From contig MU277747.1 in the NCBI GenBank assembly GCA_022385805.1, forward strand, positions 1 to 64,000: DNA of 64,000 bases, in the 5' to 3' direction. The DNA is from Pilatotrama ljubarskyi. Lineage: Eukaryota; Basidiomycota; Agaricomycetes; Polyporales; Polyporaceae. Below the pieces are notes generated by a model. It worked only from the letters and a program-made list of their open reading frames with translations, was not told the origin of the DNA and ran no database searches. This document shows positions 1 through 12,229 of this stretch, piece by piece; the stretch's first letter is position 1, and each line of letters starts with the position of its first letter. Made by a program: the position numbers and the translations under genes.

Positions 1-1463
1 CTGGATAGTTCTAGCACAGCCACATGTACAGTAGTATATAAGACCGCTCTGTAGGAGCGGACCTCTAAGTCGCTTTCTATCCTCAACCACTACGTGTGCC
101 TCTACCCAAGTGCTCCACAGGTAAGCTGAGCCTAGCGGGCTTTCCGCTGCGTGCCAAGCCCTGCTGAACACCGCGAGGCTTAAACCCCGAGAGTACTTGC
201 TACAAAGATGATGGTAACTATCAGCATCATCAATGATCCCATCAATTATAAGCTCATATACAGCACCTTGAACATTTGCGTAAGTTCTGGGGTCATGCCA
301 TCCTGAGTTGGTTTCTTCGGTGGCATCCTGGTCCAAAGCAAGAGCGGTTCGGAACGCCGATTACTCGTCATATGGCTGCACAAGACCACAAACCTGCATT
401 CAGGTTCGCGAGGGTTACTTCTTGAGAACAATCCTGAGATAGACTGGGGTGGACTGCTTGACTTCGGAATACGCAAAATATGGGAGGTCTGGAGATGTGA
501 GAAGCGGCTGGTCAGTTTTCTTTAAGGTGTAGTGGATATCTGTAGGGGTACTTACTACGAGTAATGTTTCTTGTCGGCACGATACAAACCTCGGAGTCGT
601 GCAGAGCCGCTATTTGTCCCCACCGAGTCGCTGATTCAGATCTCAAGGACTACGTCAAGCCGAGCATGGGCGCTATGGATATACAGACCTATCTGACTTA
701 GTCTGTCGTACTCGGTATACTTGAACGCATGGAGTCCAGGGAGGATTTGGGGCGTGAAATGGAGGGTATGCACTCGAGGAAATCATGGGTCGGTATGTTG
801 TGCTGCTGCGGCTGCTTTGTAGCAAGGAACTATCATCTCGATACTTCGACTCAACGGTAAGGCACATGCACACTTGAGGTACTACTGTTGAGCATTCATG
901 AGTCTCTCATAATTTACAGTCTGTGCCCTAGTAAGTACACATCACCGTTCGCGCCATCAACACTGGAAAGACATCTCGAAAAGCAACACCAGAGAGAAGT
1001 AATGTACACGCTCGCCGTGGAACTCGGCATGAGACCATACGGAGGTGAGCGGACAGATGACGGCCACATATCACGATAGCATGCAGACTCGATTCGAACG
1101 CAGACTCCTGAAGACAGTACAACATGCCGGTGGGGGGGAAGAGGAACATAGAGACGGTGCCACATCGCTCGAGACCGAGACGGACGGAGGATCACGGCTG
1201 CCGTTCCGTCGACACAGAGGTGTGCATACGAGGCGCCGCAAAACGGAAGACCATCTATGCGTCGGTGTCAGGGAACAGGCGGCTTCGATCTATGGGAAGC
1301 AGGGCATCCTCGTTCAGAAGGAGCAGTGAGCCGCTCAACCTCGGAAAGCGTAATCTCCTGGCGGACTCGGTTCCGAGGGTACGACGCACACGCGGGTGCA
1401 GAGGAGGGTGGTCACGTAGGACACGTCTATAGAGAGTTCAAGACCCATCGACAAGGGCATTGC
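1..1463. other. no recognisable gene
   Basis: Only short frames are open on both strands, none with a motif I recognise or a convincing splice pattern. The right part is the 3' flank of the Est1/SMG7-like gene. Confidence 0.5.
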
Positions 1464-4400
1464 CTAGCCGGCATTGTTCCACAATTCCGCCATGGAAGAA
1501 AGCGGTGGGTACGGAGCAGGTTGCCCACCGGTCGCTCTGGGATCGAGATGGTAAGGGATGGCGCGATCGGGGTAGCCTGGCGCGTCTTGGGGTAGACACG
1601 CAGGATCCAGCTTGCGGGAATAGATAGGATCGGCGTACGCAGCCGGAACACCACTGCTGTATGCGACGTTCGCCTGTTCAGTGAGCGCGGGGTACGAGCC
1701 AAAGCCGTCGGGTAAGAGTGGTTGGCTTTGGATCTGGCTCGATGTGAAAGGCTGAGGGCTCAGGCTAGAGGGGTGCATCTGCGATCGGCTTATCGACAGA
1801 GACTGAACGCGTTGGTGTGCATGTGTGTGCCCCGCAGGCGGTAGGTAGTTGGACGACCGTGTAGGGGCGAGAGGAACAGGCGCTTGACCTAGACCAAGCG
1901 GCGGCTGCAGAGAGTATGCCGGCGAATGTGAGAGCCGTCCTTGATTCTGCGGATGATAGGGCTGGTAGGAAGGGCCACTTGGGGTACCCGCAGCCCGTTG
2001 GAAGCGGAGTCCATCGCTCTCTTTGGAGGACCATATCGACGGGCTGCTTCCGAGCGGGTTCGATCCAAAGAGCATGTGAGCAGACGGTGCAGATACCTGA
2101 CGCGTATGTGAAGAACGCGTGAGATCTCCCTTGGGCGGACTGCGCATGACGTTTGCTAGGAGATCTTGAGCAGTAGTCAATTTGGGAGGCGACGCGAGTG
2201 AAGGCGTGTTTTCTGCGCTTCCCTTCGGCAAGAAAGTGGGAGACTGGGAAGGAGGGCTGCGGGGGCCCAGGGCTGGAATGACTGGGCTAGAAAGGGGGGG
2301 CTGGGGAGGCTGAGAAGCAAGTAGAGGTGCTTTCGCTGGGACGGCAGCTACGATGGCGGGATCGTGCGGAATCGGGGGTGCAGCATGGGCTGGAACCGGG
2401 GCTGTAGCAGGCTCAGAGGGTGCTGGCGCGGGAATTGCGGCGGCAGGAACAGGAGCAGGAGCAGGCCTAGAGTTGGGTCAGATGGGGACTCGCAGCGACA
2501 AGCGGTGAACAAACCCGGGTTCCCAAACAATCTCGTCCTCTTCAGAGTCCTCACCCAGCACGTGGCGAAAAGCGGCTTCGATGAGATCATCTTCTGTACG
2601 AGTGATATCGGTCATGTTATCTTCCTCGGGCTCTACGCGTCGCGGCTCTTGCGTCAGATGGAGAGGGATCTGCACTCGTTCCTTCGGCGGCGGTTGCTCT
2701 CTGAGAAGATCTTGCTTAGGCTGCGCCGGAGCGCGAGCTTGAGACTGCCGTCTCTGTGGCGCGGACGGACGCCGATCAGCACCGGCTTCGTTCTGGGCTC
2801 CTTCCAGGGAGAAGCGGCCACTAAATACGTTCACTGGACAGATCTGCACGTACAGTGTCGTTATTCTTGGATCAATATATATGATGATAGATCAGCTTAC
2901 CTCGTCTCGTGCGAGAGCAACTGCATCGGCGAGTAGGTCCGCGATTCGCATAAGTTGCTCCTCGTTGGGATGCACCTGCTCCGGCCGTAGAACCTTGGCG
3001 GCGGAGGTTGTACCATTGCGATCGTCTTTAGAGCCATCCTTGAAGGATGCGACAGCGCTGATGACCTCATTGGGTATGAACTTCTTGAGCGGCAAGAAGC
3101 CGGCCATCTCGACGTCCTCGTCGAAGGTGGTCGCGTCCTTGGGCAGCCTGTCTTGCGGGAAGACGCGCCATAGAGCTGTCGAGAACTGGGCGTATGTCCG
3201 CCAGAAGTCGGGAAGCCCAGGCATAGGCACGGCGGCTGGCACGCTGCTCGACCGGCGGTCGTTCTCTCGTCTTCGATCACGTCCCTTGGACTTGGCCGGC
3301 GCCGAGGTGCTCTCAGCACCAGCGCCCTGAGCAGCGAGGTGTTGCCAACCTTGCGCGAGGTAACGCAGGTTCGCTCGTAACCATTTACTGCCTATCCTGA
3401 GGGCCTGCAAGGTTCTACGGAACTCTGCCGTGATCCGCTGCGCCAGGTCGTGTTCCACGGCATCTTCGGGCGGCGCCTCGGCAATCTGCACGATACCAAC
3501 TTCGAGGAGGACCCGGTGCATCGTAAGGAGGTGGGTAACAATCGAACTCTCTACGGCTGCCGACGCTGCTGCTGGCGTATTCCTCCGGTGACCGCCACCT
3601 GAGGAATTTCGGAACATACGATGCTTCCATAGCGCCCCCTGAGCGAGTACCAGAGTCTTTAAGATGGTGTCTGGAGGAAGGACGCGTTCGGAAACCAGCG
3701 CTTTGAATTCCTCCGCGATCTTCTGAGGGAGATTGGGTGCTACCGTCTGCGCTCTAGCCGATGCGAGTCAGTATACGAGTGATACGATAGACTTTGAGAG
3801 GCGTACTCTTCAGGAGGCGCTCGCCACAATGCATGGAGGACGATCAGTTTCTCCTTGAACGCCTCCACGCGCAGCCGTGGGGCCATGGACGGGGCATCAC
3901 CGCGTGCCTGCTCTTTCTCCCGCTCCTTCTCTTTCTTCGCGCCCCTTGCCTTCCAAGCGTCCAAAGCCTTAGTGAGTACGGTCCCCAGATTGTCCGCGGC
4001 CATGTCATACGGAGACCGGACGCACAAAGCGCGATAGTAATGCACCAACGAACTGAACGTGTCCTTCTGATACGACGCGAGGATCGCCATTTGGTGGGCC
4101 GGGTTCCCGTCCTGGGGCAGGAGAAGACGCGCCTGTTGATAGCACAGCTGTGCCTTATGGTAGTCGCGCAGGCGCGCCATGAGAGGAGGCGCGCCGTTCG
4201 GCGGCGCTGCACCACCCTTCCTCCCACGGCCACCCTTCTGATTTCCGGGCGTCACCGCTGGAGGGCCATCCTCATGCCCCGCGCGCGGTCGACCCCCCGC
4301 CTCATTGTACTGCTCCTTGTAGCGCTCGATGTCACCCAGGCAGACCAGCGCTTTGCTCAGCATGGCCATACTGCTCTCACGCTGCTCGCGAGTGGCGGGG

Positions 4401-5100
4401 GTGAGCGTCGGGGCGGCGGCTTCGAGATCGGCGTCGGAGGGGAACTGGAAGTGGTTTCGTTTCGGCGGTGCACCCTCCGCGGGGCTCTCATCGTCGCATT
4501 GGATGCCGAGCTCGGCGAGGATAGGCTGAGCGTCGTCCAAGTGGAAGATCCGGCGGATGCGCACGATCAGCTGGATCCAGAATTTCTCTTCGTCCGCTAG
4601 GTATTGGCGGAAGCGTTGCAGAAGCTTGCGGTATTCGACGACGCCGTGCCCGCCGCTCTGACGCGACTGCTGCCGTCCCCCCTGCTGTCCCTGTCCCTGC
4701 TGCTGCTGCTGCTGTTGGCGAGAGCCGCCGTGGATAGCGCGGTCCAAGGCGGAGATGCGCTGCTTGTAAAGCGAGATGAATGCATAGGATGTCTGTATCC
4801 AAAGCAGGTTCTCCGCATCCTTGGATTCTGGGGCGTAAGGGTGCAACAAGAGCATCCGGAGGGCGATACGCCGCAGCCTCCGAGACTAGTGAGCAGCGTC
4901 CCACTCGTAACCATCAAACAGACATACTGCTTCCGCAAGAAGTCATATTCCCTATCCCATGGATCCTTCGTCTTCAGCGAGTCCTTGAAAGTGTGCAAGA
5001 GGCTCCGAGCCTCCCTGGCCACAGCGGGTTCAGTGCACGATCGAAGGTCCCGCAGCATGACTTGGACATACCTAAGTAGGTTTGCGGGTTCTTCGGACAT
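1464..5100 (-). CDS. Est1/SMG7-family protein (telomerase/NMD-associated, TPR)
   Basis: Spliced product of about 1,150 residues. The N-terminal exon (from 5100) reads like an Est1 domain, with the stretch KDSLKTKDPWDREYDFLRKQ. It is followed by an Est1 DNA/RNA-binding TPR-like region containing LLWIQTSYAFISLYKQRI and a block of short helices (KAQLCYQQARLLLPQDGNPA, SLVHYYRALCVRSPYDMAAD). The C-terminal third is low-complexity Pro/Ser-rich, with a polyQ run near 4699-4716. Known family members act in telomerase recruitment (Est1) or nonsense-mediated decay as phospho-Upf1 adaptors (SMG5-7); the sequence alone does not say which role applies. Introns are seen near 4870-4911, 3760-3830, 2831-2893 and 2467-2516. 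Oddity: the consensus first donor (GTATGT) breaks the frame; a weak GTCTGT donor four bases downstream keeps it. Start is the first Met of the conserved N-terminus. Confidence 0.85.
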
Positions 5101-5536
5101 GATGGAGGTGAGATAGATGCATATTTATCCGGCAAAGGCGTGGATGGTCATCGTGGGACGTGATGGTAGTGGACGTCGAGGTCAAGAGGCGGTTGAGTGA
5201 ACCTCGGCGTCTCTCAATCAGAATTCAGCGGCACGGGCGCTCGAACTATTACCGCAGGCTGAACATTCCAGACCGCCGCTGCACTGCTGCAGCACTCTAC
5301 AAACCTCGCACTCGAGACTGTATGCGCGACATTTGGACACAGCATTAATGAAGAGACGGAGACTGCTAGTAGTGCACAAGATATTCTTATGTAGATGCTG
5401 TACAGAGGAATCCTAGCAGGGATGTGCCAGACGTAACAAGAAAGCAACAAGACGATATATCCGGAACTCAACCAAACGGGCGGGATGAAGCAGAAACAAG
5501 AAACCACAGCAGACGATACTGCGCCGCACGGAGCGT
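5101..5536. other. intergenic, no gene seen
   Basis: Stretch between the 3' end of the SNF2 gene and the 5' end of the Est1/SMG7-like gene, both on the minus strand. No long frame with known motifs; it should hold the promoter of the Est1/SMG7-like gene. Confidence 0.5.
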
Positions 5537-8500
5537 CTAGTCCTCCTCCTCGTCATGACCATCCGCGCGGAAAAGGGCGACGAGGTCGTCGATGCCGAGG
5601 CGCATGTTCTTGTACTTGTCGCCGGACAACGCTGCAGCGGCAAGCGCCCGCTTCTTCTCCTGCAACTGCACAGGATCTCAGATATCTGCCACAAGGACAT
5701 CTGAAGGATAAGCTCACCTCAAGGATACGCTGCTCGACAGTGTCAGGGACGCAGAGCTTGTGGATGTTGACGGCACGCTTCTGCCCAAAGCGATGTGCAC
5801 GATCGAACGCCTGGTCCTCGAGGGCAGGGTTCCACCACGGGTCGACGAGGATGACATTGTTGCAGCAGGTCAAGTTCAAACCCGTGCTACCAGCCTTGAA
5901 CGAGATGAGGATGACCCGCGTGGTAGAACTCTCGTCGATCTTCTTCAAAGCCTCATCTCGCTGGACCTTGTTCATCTTGCCGTCGTCTGCAGTCGCGTGA
6001 ATTTCGACGTCTCAGAACAGGAAGAGAAAAAGATCGACTTACAGCGGACGGACTTGATACGTGCGTGACGCAAGAACGGCTCGATCAAGTCCAGCATCGT
6101 CGTGAACTGCGAGAAGATGATAGTCTTCTCGCCCTCACCCCGCTCCTCGATCTTGCGCAGGATCTCCATGATCATGCGCGTCTTGGAGGAGTGCGGCGGA
6201 AGGTCCGAGGTCGGGTCCGCGAGCTTGCGCTTAGCGGCCTTGTAGATGTCCTCGCAGTCCACGCATACGTCGTCCTTCCAAGTGTTGGCCGACGTCAGCG
6301 GACTTTGGCACACCTGGCACGATTTGGTGCTGATGGACATCCCTCCGAGCAGTCCGGCCAGCTCATCGCCTTCGTCCTCATTCTCATTCTGGCTCGCACT
6401 CTTTGGCTCTAGTGCTTGCGCGTCCTTCTTGTAATCCTCGGAGATGAGGCCAGGATGATTGCAAGCTATGTCATGCCGTTGTCCTTAGTGTGCTGCTTTT
6501 GCCAGGTGGGGCAAAACGGCTCACCTTGACGCATACGGAGCAGCAAAGTCAGCACGTGCGTGTATGCCTTGTTGATGTCGCCCTGCTGGAGCTTCTCGAG
6601 ACTGCTCTGTACTTTCTGCTCTACTGAGAGATAGAACGCGCGTTCGTCGTCATCGAACTCGCAGTCGACAACTTGCACAATTCGATCGGGCAGCTGGAGG
6701 ATCGGCTTCCCGTTGATGAGCGTGGTCTTCGTGCGACGGAGCATAATTTTCTGCAGGACGACCTGGATATACCATGAGCATTAGAGGACGAAGCAAACAG
6801 ACCGAGACGGCATACCTGAAGACGCTTGAGAGCGCGCACGGGCTTGCCCGCTTTGACAGGCTTTGCAATGGAAGAGTTGAAGGTAGGCCAGTCGTTGAGC
6901 GGGCTGATGCGAAGGAACTTGATGAGGGAATAAATCTCCTCGACGTTGTTTTGCCTGTATACCAGTGAGCTTGACGTGTTCGCGCACAGAAGTTATAAGG
7001 CATACATAGGGGTGCCGGTGAGACACCACCGGAACTTCGCATCCAACGCACAGCAGGCGATAGCCGACTTCGTGTTCCGGTTCTTGATATTGTGCGCTTC
7101 GTCTGTCCAGGCGATGAAGGTGAGCGTTGCATAGCCCTACACACGGTGCCAAAGACATACCCAGCACCACTCGCCACCACTTCACTCTGAACAAGGCGTC
7201 CTTCACCTTACCCCTCCTGGGTGCAGCCTTCATGCGCTTCCCGATCGTGTCCGAATCCGAGTCATCCGAGTCGGAATTCTTTCCCTTCTTGCTCTTGGGT
7301 TTTGACTCATCCTTGCCTTGGTTGTAAGCGCCATACTCAGAGGTCACCACAGAGTATGAGGTGACGACGATATGGGCCCGCTCCAGCTCATACGGGTCTA
7401 TAGTCAGGTCACTCAGTGGACTCGCCCACGGCGCCATGACGGAGGTGATGAGGACTGACCGCTTGTCCGGTTAGCGCCGTGGTGCTGGACGACACGGAGA
7501 CCCGAGGTGTACTTCTTGACTTCACTTTCCCATTGCGACATCAACGAGATGGGGCAGACCACCCTATAGAGCAAATAGAGCAAATAGAGCAAAACGTGAG
7601 TATGGAGAGCTGGTCGTGACTACGACACACGCACAGTGTAGTGGCGGAGTATCCCGCGGTCTTGTCTTTCTTGGTAGGACGACCCTCTACCACGCGGGTC
7701 AGGGTCGATATAGTCTTCCCGAGGCTGATGTGGGGTCAGTACAGGCAATCACCGTGAACAAAATCAACTTACCCCATGTCGTCTGCGAGAATGCCACCGG
7801 TCTTCTTCCCCGACTCACGCTCGGCCATCCATTGTCGGCTCTTGATTTGATGAGGGAGTAGCGTGATACCGTCCCGAAAGCCTTCGACAATGGCATCCTC
7901 TGGTTTGAAGTCCACGTCGCCATCGTTATAGCCTTCGTGAACGAAGTCACGCAAAGCCTTCTCCGTATCGGCCAGCGTCATCGGGCGGTCGTCAACGGGA
8001 CCTATGCGATCGATGTCAATGGTTTCCTGCTCGAGGTGTGCATATGCGGGAGGTCGCGGTGCAGCACGGGGTATGTCTTTGTTTGAGGGTATATGAATGG
8101 GGACGGGAGGTTTGGCACCTGAGACTGGCTGAGGCTGGTACGGTCGTTCCATTGGTCTTGCGTTATTCTGAGGCTGAGGACGAAGAGGTCTACACACATG
8201 ACAGCAATAAGCAGATGAATGTGGTCCATCTCACTGCAGACCTACGCTATTGGTGAGACGTCGTCCTCTGAATCAGATGAAATTTCTATCGGCGCTTTGA
8301 GGGCTGTGCGCAGGTTCTGAGGAGAGTCGTTTGAAGAGACGCTCTAAGCAGGCCTTCAGTACATATGTTCCTGCGCACAGCTGGGAACTTACGATGATAG
8401 AGTGTGGGCTACTCGGATAGAGTTGTCTTGGAGGGACAATGAATCCACTGCTTGGCCTTGCAGAAGCACCCGCTGAACTCTGTCTCGAGGACGAAGCGAT

Positions 8501-8710
8501 AGGTGATGGTCTCGAGGTCGCCGCAGGAGCCTGCTTTGCTTGCCTGCCTAGAGGGATGAGGTCGGGATAGAGAGCAGAGTTTTGGGCGAGCTGCCGCCGC
8601 CTATTCAAAAATTCAAATATCGTCAGCCTTGAGTTCAGCAGCCTATACTGCGACGCATTGGCTCTCTGAGACGTAATACGGGTAGGCTGATGCGCCTTTT
8701 CGACGGACAT
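5537..8710 (-). CDS. SNF2-family DNA-dependent ATPase, Uls1/Rrp type
   Basis: Multi-exon gene. In order it shows a Pro-rich N-terminus with a SUMO-interaction-like motif ([11 protein letters not shown], exon 8246-8316) and helicase motif Q/I ([17 protein letters not shown] then LGKT split by an intron near 7770). Next come [12 protein letters not shown], the DEAH Walker B box with LTGTPM (about 7010-7105), and MLRRTK. The C-terminal helicase lobe has [48 protein letters not shown] and VEQRILE. The last exon ends with Arg/Asp-rich residues and DEEED before the stop at 5537-5539. Between the lobes only a reduced zinc-ligand set remains (CQVC and CVDC near 6240-6330) instead of a full RING. Known relatives translocate on DNA and act on SUMOylated proteins in replication stress. 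The start at 8710 is the Met that keeps the first exon open; upstream exons are possible. Confidence 0.88.
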
Positions 8711-9356
8711 GCCGGGAGCCTGAGAGCATCCAGCATTGTCATGGTAGCCGAACACCACGCTTTCGCGTCGACTGACAGCATTTTGATCAGGCAGCTCCGC
8801 GCCAACAACACTCGTAAGATGTGCAACGATCACAGAGTGCAGCTGCAGCGTGCGGCCCTTGTGGTGATTACTCCATGAGCTAGATGAAGTCGGGTGGCTA
8901 AGCAGGCCCGCGACGCGTCCGGCGCGTCGTCCTCAAACGAGCACAGCAGAGAATGCTAACTCACTTTTCCTCCATCACGAGTCTAGTGGTCTACTTGGAA
9001 CGTCTGTGCAATACGTATGCTCTCCGGGAGCGAGGGTACAGCAGGGGAGGAGATGAGAGTTGTGGACAAGTTGAACAAGGACTGCCGTCATGCGTAGGCG
9101 CCCATTAATTAGCTCGTGTCGCTCGTCATGTGACCGAGACAATGAACTGTCGACGCGCCGAGGTTTTTGACACGGACGCCGTTGCGCAGGTTGAGATAAA
9201 GGGCCCAGCATTTGCCATGGCAGCGCGAAATGCATGCTCCAAGGATACATATTCACCTCTACAATGCTAGGAACGTAAGTGGTATACATGACAACGTTTT
9301 GCGCATGTCGCAAATACATCGTAGCTAGCATTACAAGGATGATACGCACTCCCGAA
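8711..9356. other. intergenic, no gene seen
   Basis: Lies between Pom34 (3' end at 9357) and the SNF2 gene. No supported gene; it may include the 5' region or an extra non-coding exon of the SNF2 gene. Confidence 0.45.
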
Positions 9357-10171
9357 TCAGAGTTCCTCCTCGTCTGATTCATCCTTGGCGAGTCTGCTGA
9401 GTAATGAACCGTCGAATGCACCTGGCATGTAAGGAAGCGTCAATACGCAGCGAAGGATCGCGAGCCGGGAGGGTACGTACGTCCCACTGAAGCACTGTGT
9501 TTTCCTCGATATGCAGCAAGAGGGGATGCGGGGGATCCAGGAAGGGAGATGGAGGATGCGAAGGATGCGTCGGGCGGTGAGGAAAGCGACGCTGGTATAG
9601 TGTAGTTGATTGTGCGTGAAGGCGTTGACACTGGGGACGGAGCGTAGGACGAAAACGCTTTCTGTCTTTGCGGGCTCGACTGCTCCTAACTGAGTAAAAG
9701 CCCTCTTCCTGGAGAATGGGCACTCACAGTCGGCGTGATACCGGAGAGACGCCACTGGCGGGAAGGAGGGGACAGAGGTGTGGCCTTAGCCGACTTTGCT
9801 GGAGAAGACGGTGGTGATGGCGGTACGCGAGGATACTTGAGCGCATACGCAGCCTGTACTACGTTAAATAGCAGTACAGCAAACAACGTAAGCTCTGTCG
9901 GGCAAGTATGAGCACGCGATCGTGCAAGAGGAGTTGAAGAGTAAGCACCTGCGGCACAGAGGTAGTAATACGGCGCGCTCGTTGGTCTTCGCTGCCATAC
10001 CACGTCGAACGCTCTCCATACAGAGGGTACCGGCAGTAGATTCGACAGAACTGCAGCACCGACAAGCCCAACCACGTTCGTGCGCAACCTGGCGATTGCT
10101 TCGCTTCGCAGGGGCTTGAACCAATCTAATACGGACGCGCTGGAGGTTGAGCTGGCTGTAGCTATTGCCAT
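9357..10171 (-). CDS. nuclear pore membrane protein Pom34-like
   Basis: Three-exon model of 237 residues. The N-terminus has a conserved WFKPLRSEAIARLR stretch. Two hydrophobic segments follow (VVGLVGAAVLSNLLPV and LTLFAVLLFNVVQAAYAL), as expected for a double-spanning pore membrane protein. A Ser/Pro-rich nucleoplasmic tail then runs through SPVSTPSRT, SPASPLAAYRGK, SVGRAFDGSLLSRL and an acidic DESDEEEL end. The AYRGKHSxSVGRAFDGSLLSRL-type tail is what I recall from fungal Pom34 proteins. Introns are near 9693-9734 and 9435-9493. A further in-frame 54 bp segment (GTGCTTAC...GACAG, about 9902-9955) could also be an intron, giving 219 residues. Start chosen at the Met just before the conserved region; a 39-codon in-frame upstream extension looks non-coding. 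Confidence 0.78.
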
Positions 10172-10774
10172 TTTGGCTCTCCGGGATACTAGCACGCTTT
10201 CAGTCGTGTCTCTAGAGCAGTAAAACTGAAGGAAACCCAGTGTACAAGGAGTGTAGGTGAGGAAGCTTGCACGGTTGCACTTGCACAAAGTGGGAGTCGC
10301 GACGGAGCCTGGAGGAGAGCAAGAAGCGCCCGTGAAGAGTCGCGGTGCTCGGTCACGTGTTGAGTGCTGCTCTATGAGACGCCCATATGTTTTGTCGCGG
10401 TGGTGTTTCCCTCCTCACCCACTGCACTGCGTCCCTGTCGAGGATAGCTTGGGTACCGGAATTTGGCTTGCCGGGATGCTCTATCTCAATATGCTCTCTT
10501 GTGGCCAGGACGGCGCCATCATCTACATCATCAACAAGCCGTCACCCAGTACTATTACAGCGCTTCTTGAATCAACTTAATACTGGAATCGCCCCGGGGT
10601 AAGACGCCCTGAGCTCATCAACTTCCCCGAACTGCGCAATGGCGATGCTATACTACTCTCAAATGCCGCGGTGGGACTGAGCGAGGTGTGTACTGCCAGC
10701 GATTGCATTACACCCCGTGAATGACTGACGCACATTCCCTTCGAACTGGAGACTGTTCCACATTGCATTGAAAC
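10172..10774. other. divergent intergenic region
   Basis: Shared upstream space of Pom34 (minus) and the F-box gene (plus). A short string CGTGAATGACTGACG just upstream of the F-box gene (about 10718) recurs near 12230. No gene seen. Confidence 0.45.
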
Positions 10775-12116
10775 ATGCCAGACTCTGCCGACGATATACC
10801 TATGGAGATATGCGAGGCCATTATCGACTGCGTATGGCCAGATCAGGATACCTTGCAACGGTGTGCCCTCATATGCCACGCCTGGCTTCCTCGCAGCCGC
10901 TATAATCTGTATCGCCGTGTGAGTATCCGCAGACCAGAGCAACTCAGTAGACTGTCCCGACGCTTGTTGGCCTCTCTGGGAGAAGCGGACCTCGTACAGG
11001 AGCTTCTCTTGGCACCGTTGGACTCATTCGCTCCGATGCGCGTCGTAGAAGCGGGCTTAACCGCACTGGGACGACGCCTCCCGCGCCTGGAGAAGTTATT
11101 CATCAACCTCCTAATTCACCCTGGCGATGTTCCGCAGAGGAATAAGCTCGACCTCTCCCTCCGCCTGAGTAGCCATATCGCCAACTTCCCGTCCCTCAAC
11201 CACGTCGCACTACTTAATGTCACCCTGCCCTCTTTTCTGGCCCTGGCACGAATGGCCGTAGCGCTCCCCCATCTCACGTCGTTGCGGCTGCATAATGTGT
11301 CGTGGCCTACCGTGGGCAAGATCCCGCCCGACTTTCTAACGATGGAGGGTAGTTGGCTGAACTTGGAGAGAATCACGGTACGATTGACTCCAGTTTGCTC
11401 CTCTCGACTGAGCTTGCCGGTCCTCACTCTTGGGTATCCTCATCAGGTCACAGGCGGATGGGACGAACTTCCTGGTATTTCCCTGCTCTTCGGAGCTGCA
11501 AGTCCTAATGCCCTCAAGAGCGTTGTGATCGACTCATATGCTTCAATGACATCCGACTGTGCGCCCGTGCCCGACCTTTGTCAACGTGCATGTAACTGAT
11601 TCCTTGTAGTTCCCCAGGCCCTACATTTCCTCGCTTACTGCCCGTCGTTCAACAAGCTCGTTGTGTACAACCACTTCCCTGCTCATGCTGGAAACTTTGA
11701 AGCATTCGCTCGGACAGTCACAGGTATGCTCAAGATAGCAAGCTCACGTGGATGGCCTCCCTTCGTCCTGGACTTTGCCCATGTCGGTTATACTTCGCGG
11801 CGGGACCTTGTTCTGATTGCGGGCAACATCGCGCTCGTCATGCAGGATGTATTACTGGAGCTACAACACCCGGCGTTGCCCAGCTTGGAGATTCGTATTT
11901 GGGACAACTCCGACCGCGTGACGTGGTGGCAAACAGAGATCCGGCCCCATTTTCAGCCGATCATGGTGGGAGGCTCTCTGATCCTCACTGTGTCTGATGG
12001 TTGGGACGTTGGTAGGTTTTTCGGCCGTCATCTAAGGTTGCAACCCCCTGATAGCTTGTACCCGCAACCACTGCTGCTTCTTAGACCCGATTGTGTACGA
12101 GGACGGCGCTGTATGA
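10775..12116 (+). CDS. F-box protein, basidiomycete type
   Basis: Exons 10775-11558, 11610-12011 and 12085-12116 give 405 residues. An F-box lies at residues 8-50 (DIPMEICEAIIDCVWPDQ then CALICHAWLPRSRY). It is followed by a long region of leucine-rich strands and helices (FPSLNHVALLNVTLPSFLAL, LPHLTSLRLHNVSWPTVG) and a short C-terminus DPIVYEDGAV. F-box proteins are substrate adaptors of SCF ubiquitin ligases and are strongly expanded in mushroom-forming fungi; the target here is unknown. The small last exon is supported by the related pseudogene at 34798-36158, which ends in a matching DGVEYGGGLV stretch. No signal peptide. Confidence 0.82.
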
Positions 12117-12229
12117 CTTGATCCATCCCTGCTCGCATGGCACCGTTTTCCGGGATGTCTGTCACACCAGTCTTGTGCACATAATTGTGAGGATTACTTT
12201 CATACTCTTCTGGTTGCCGCTGTTAGACC

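Noticed and set aside
3794..4600. 268-codon plus-strand frame opposite the Est1/SMG7-like gene
   Set aside because: Antisense of a clearly coding exon with family motifs on the minus strand.
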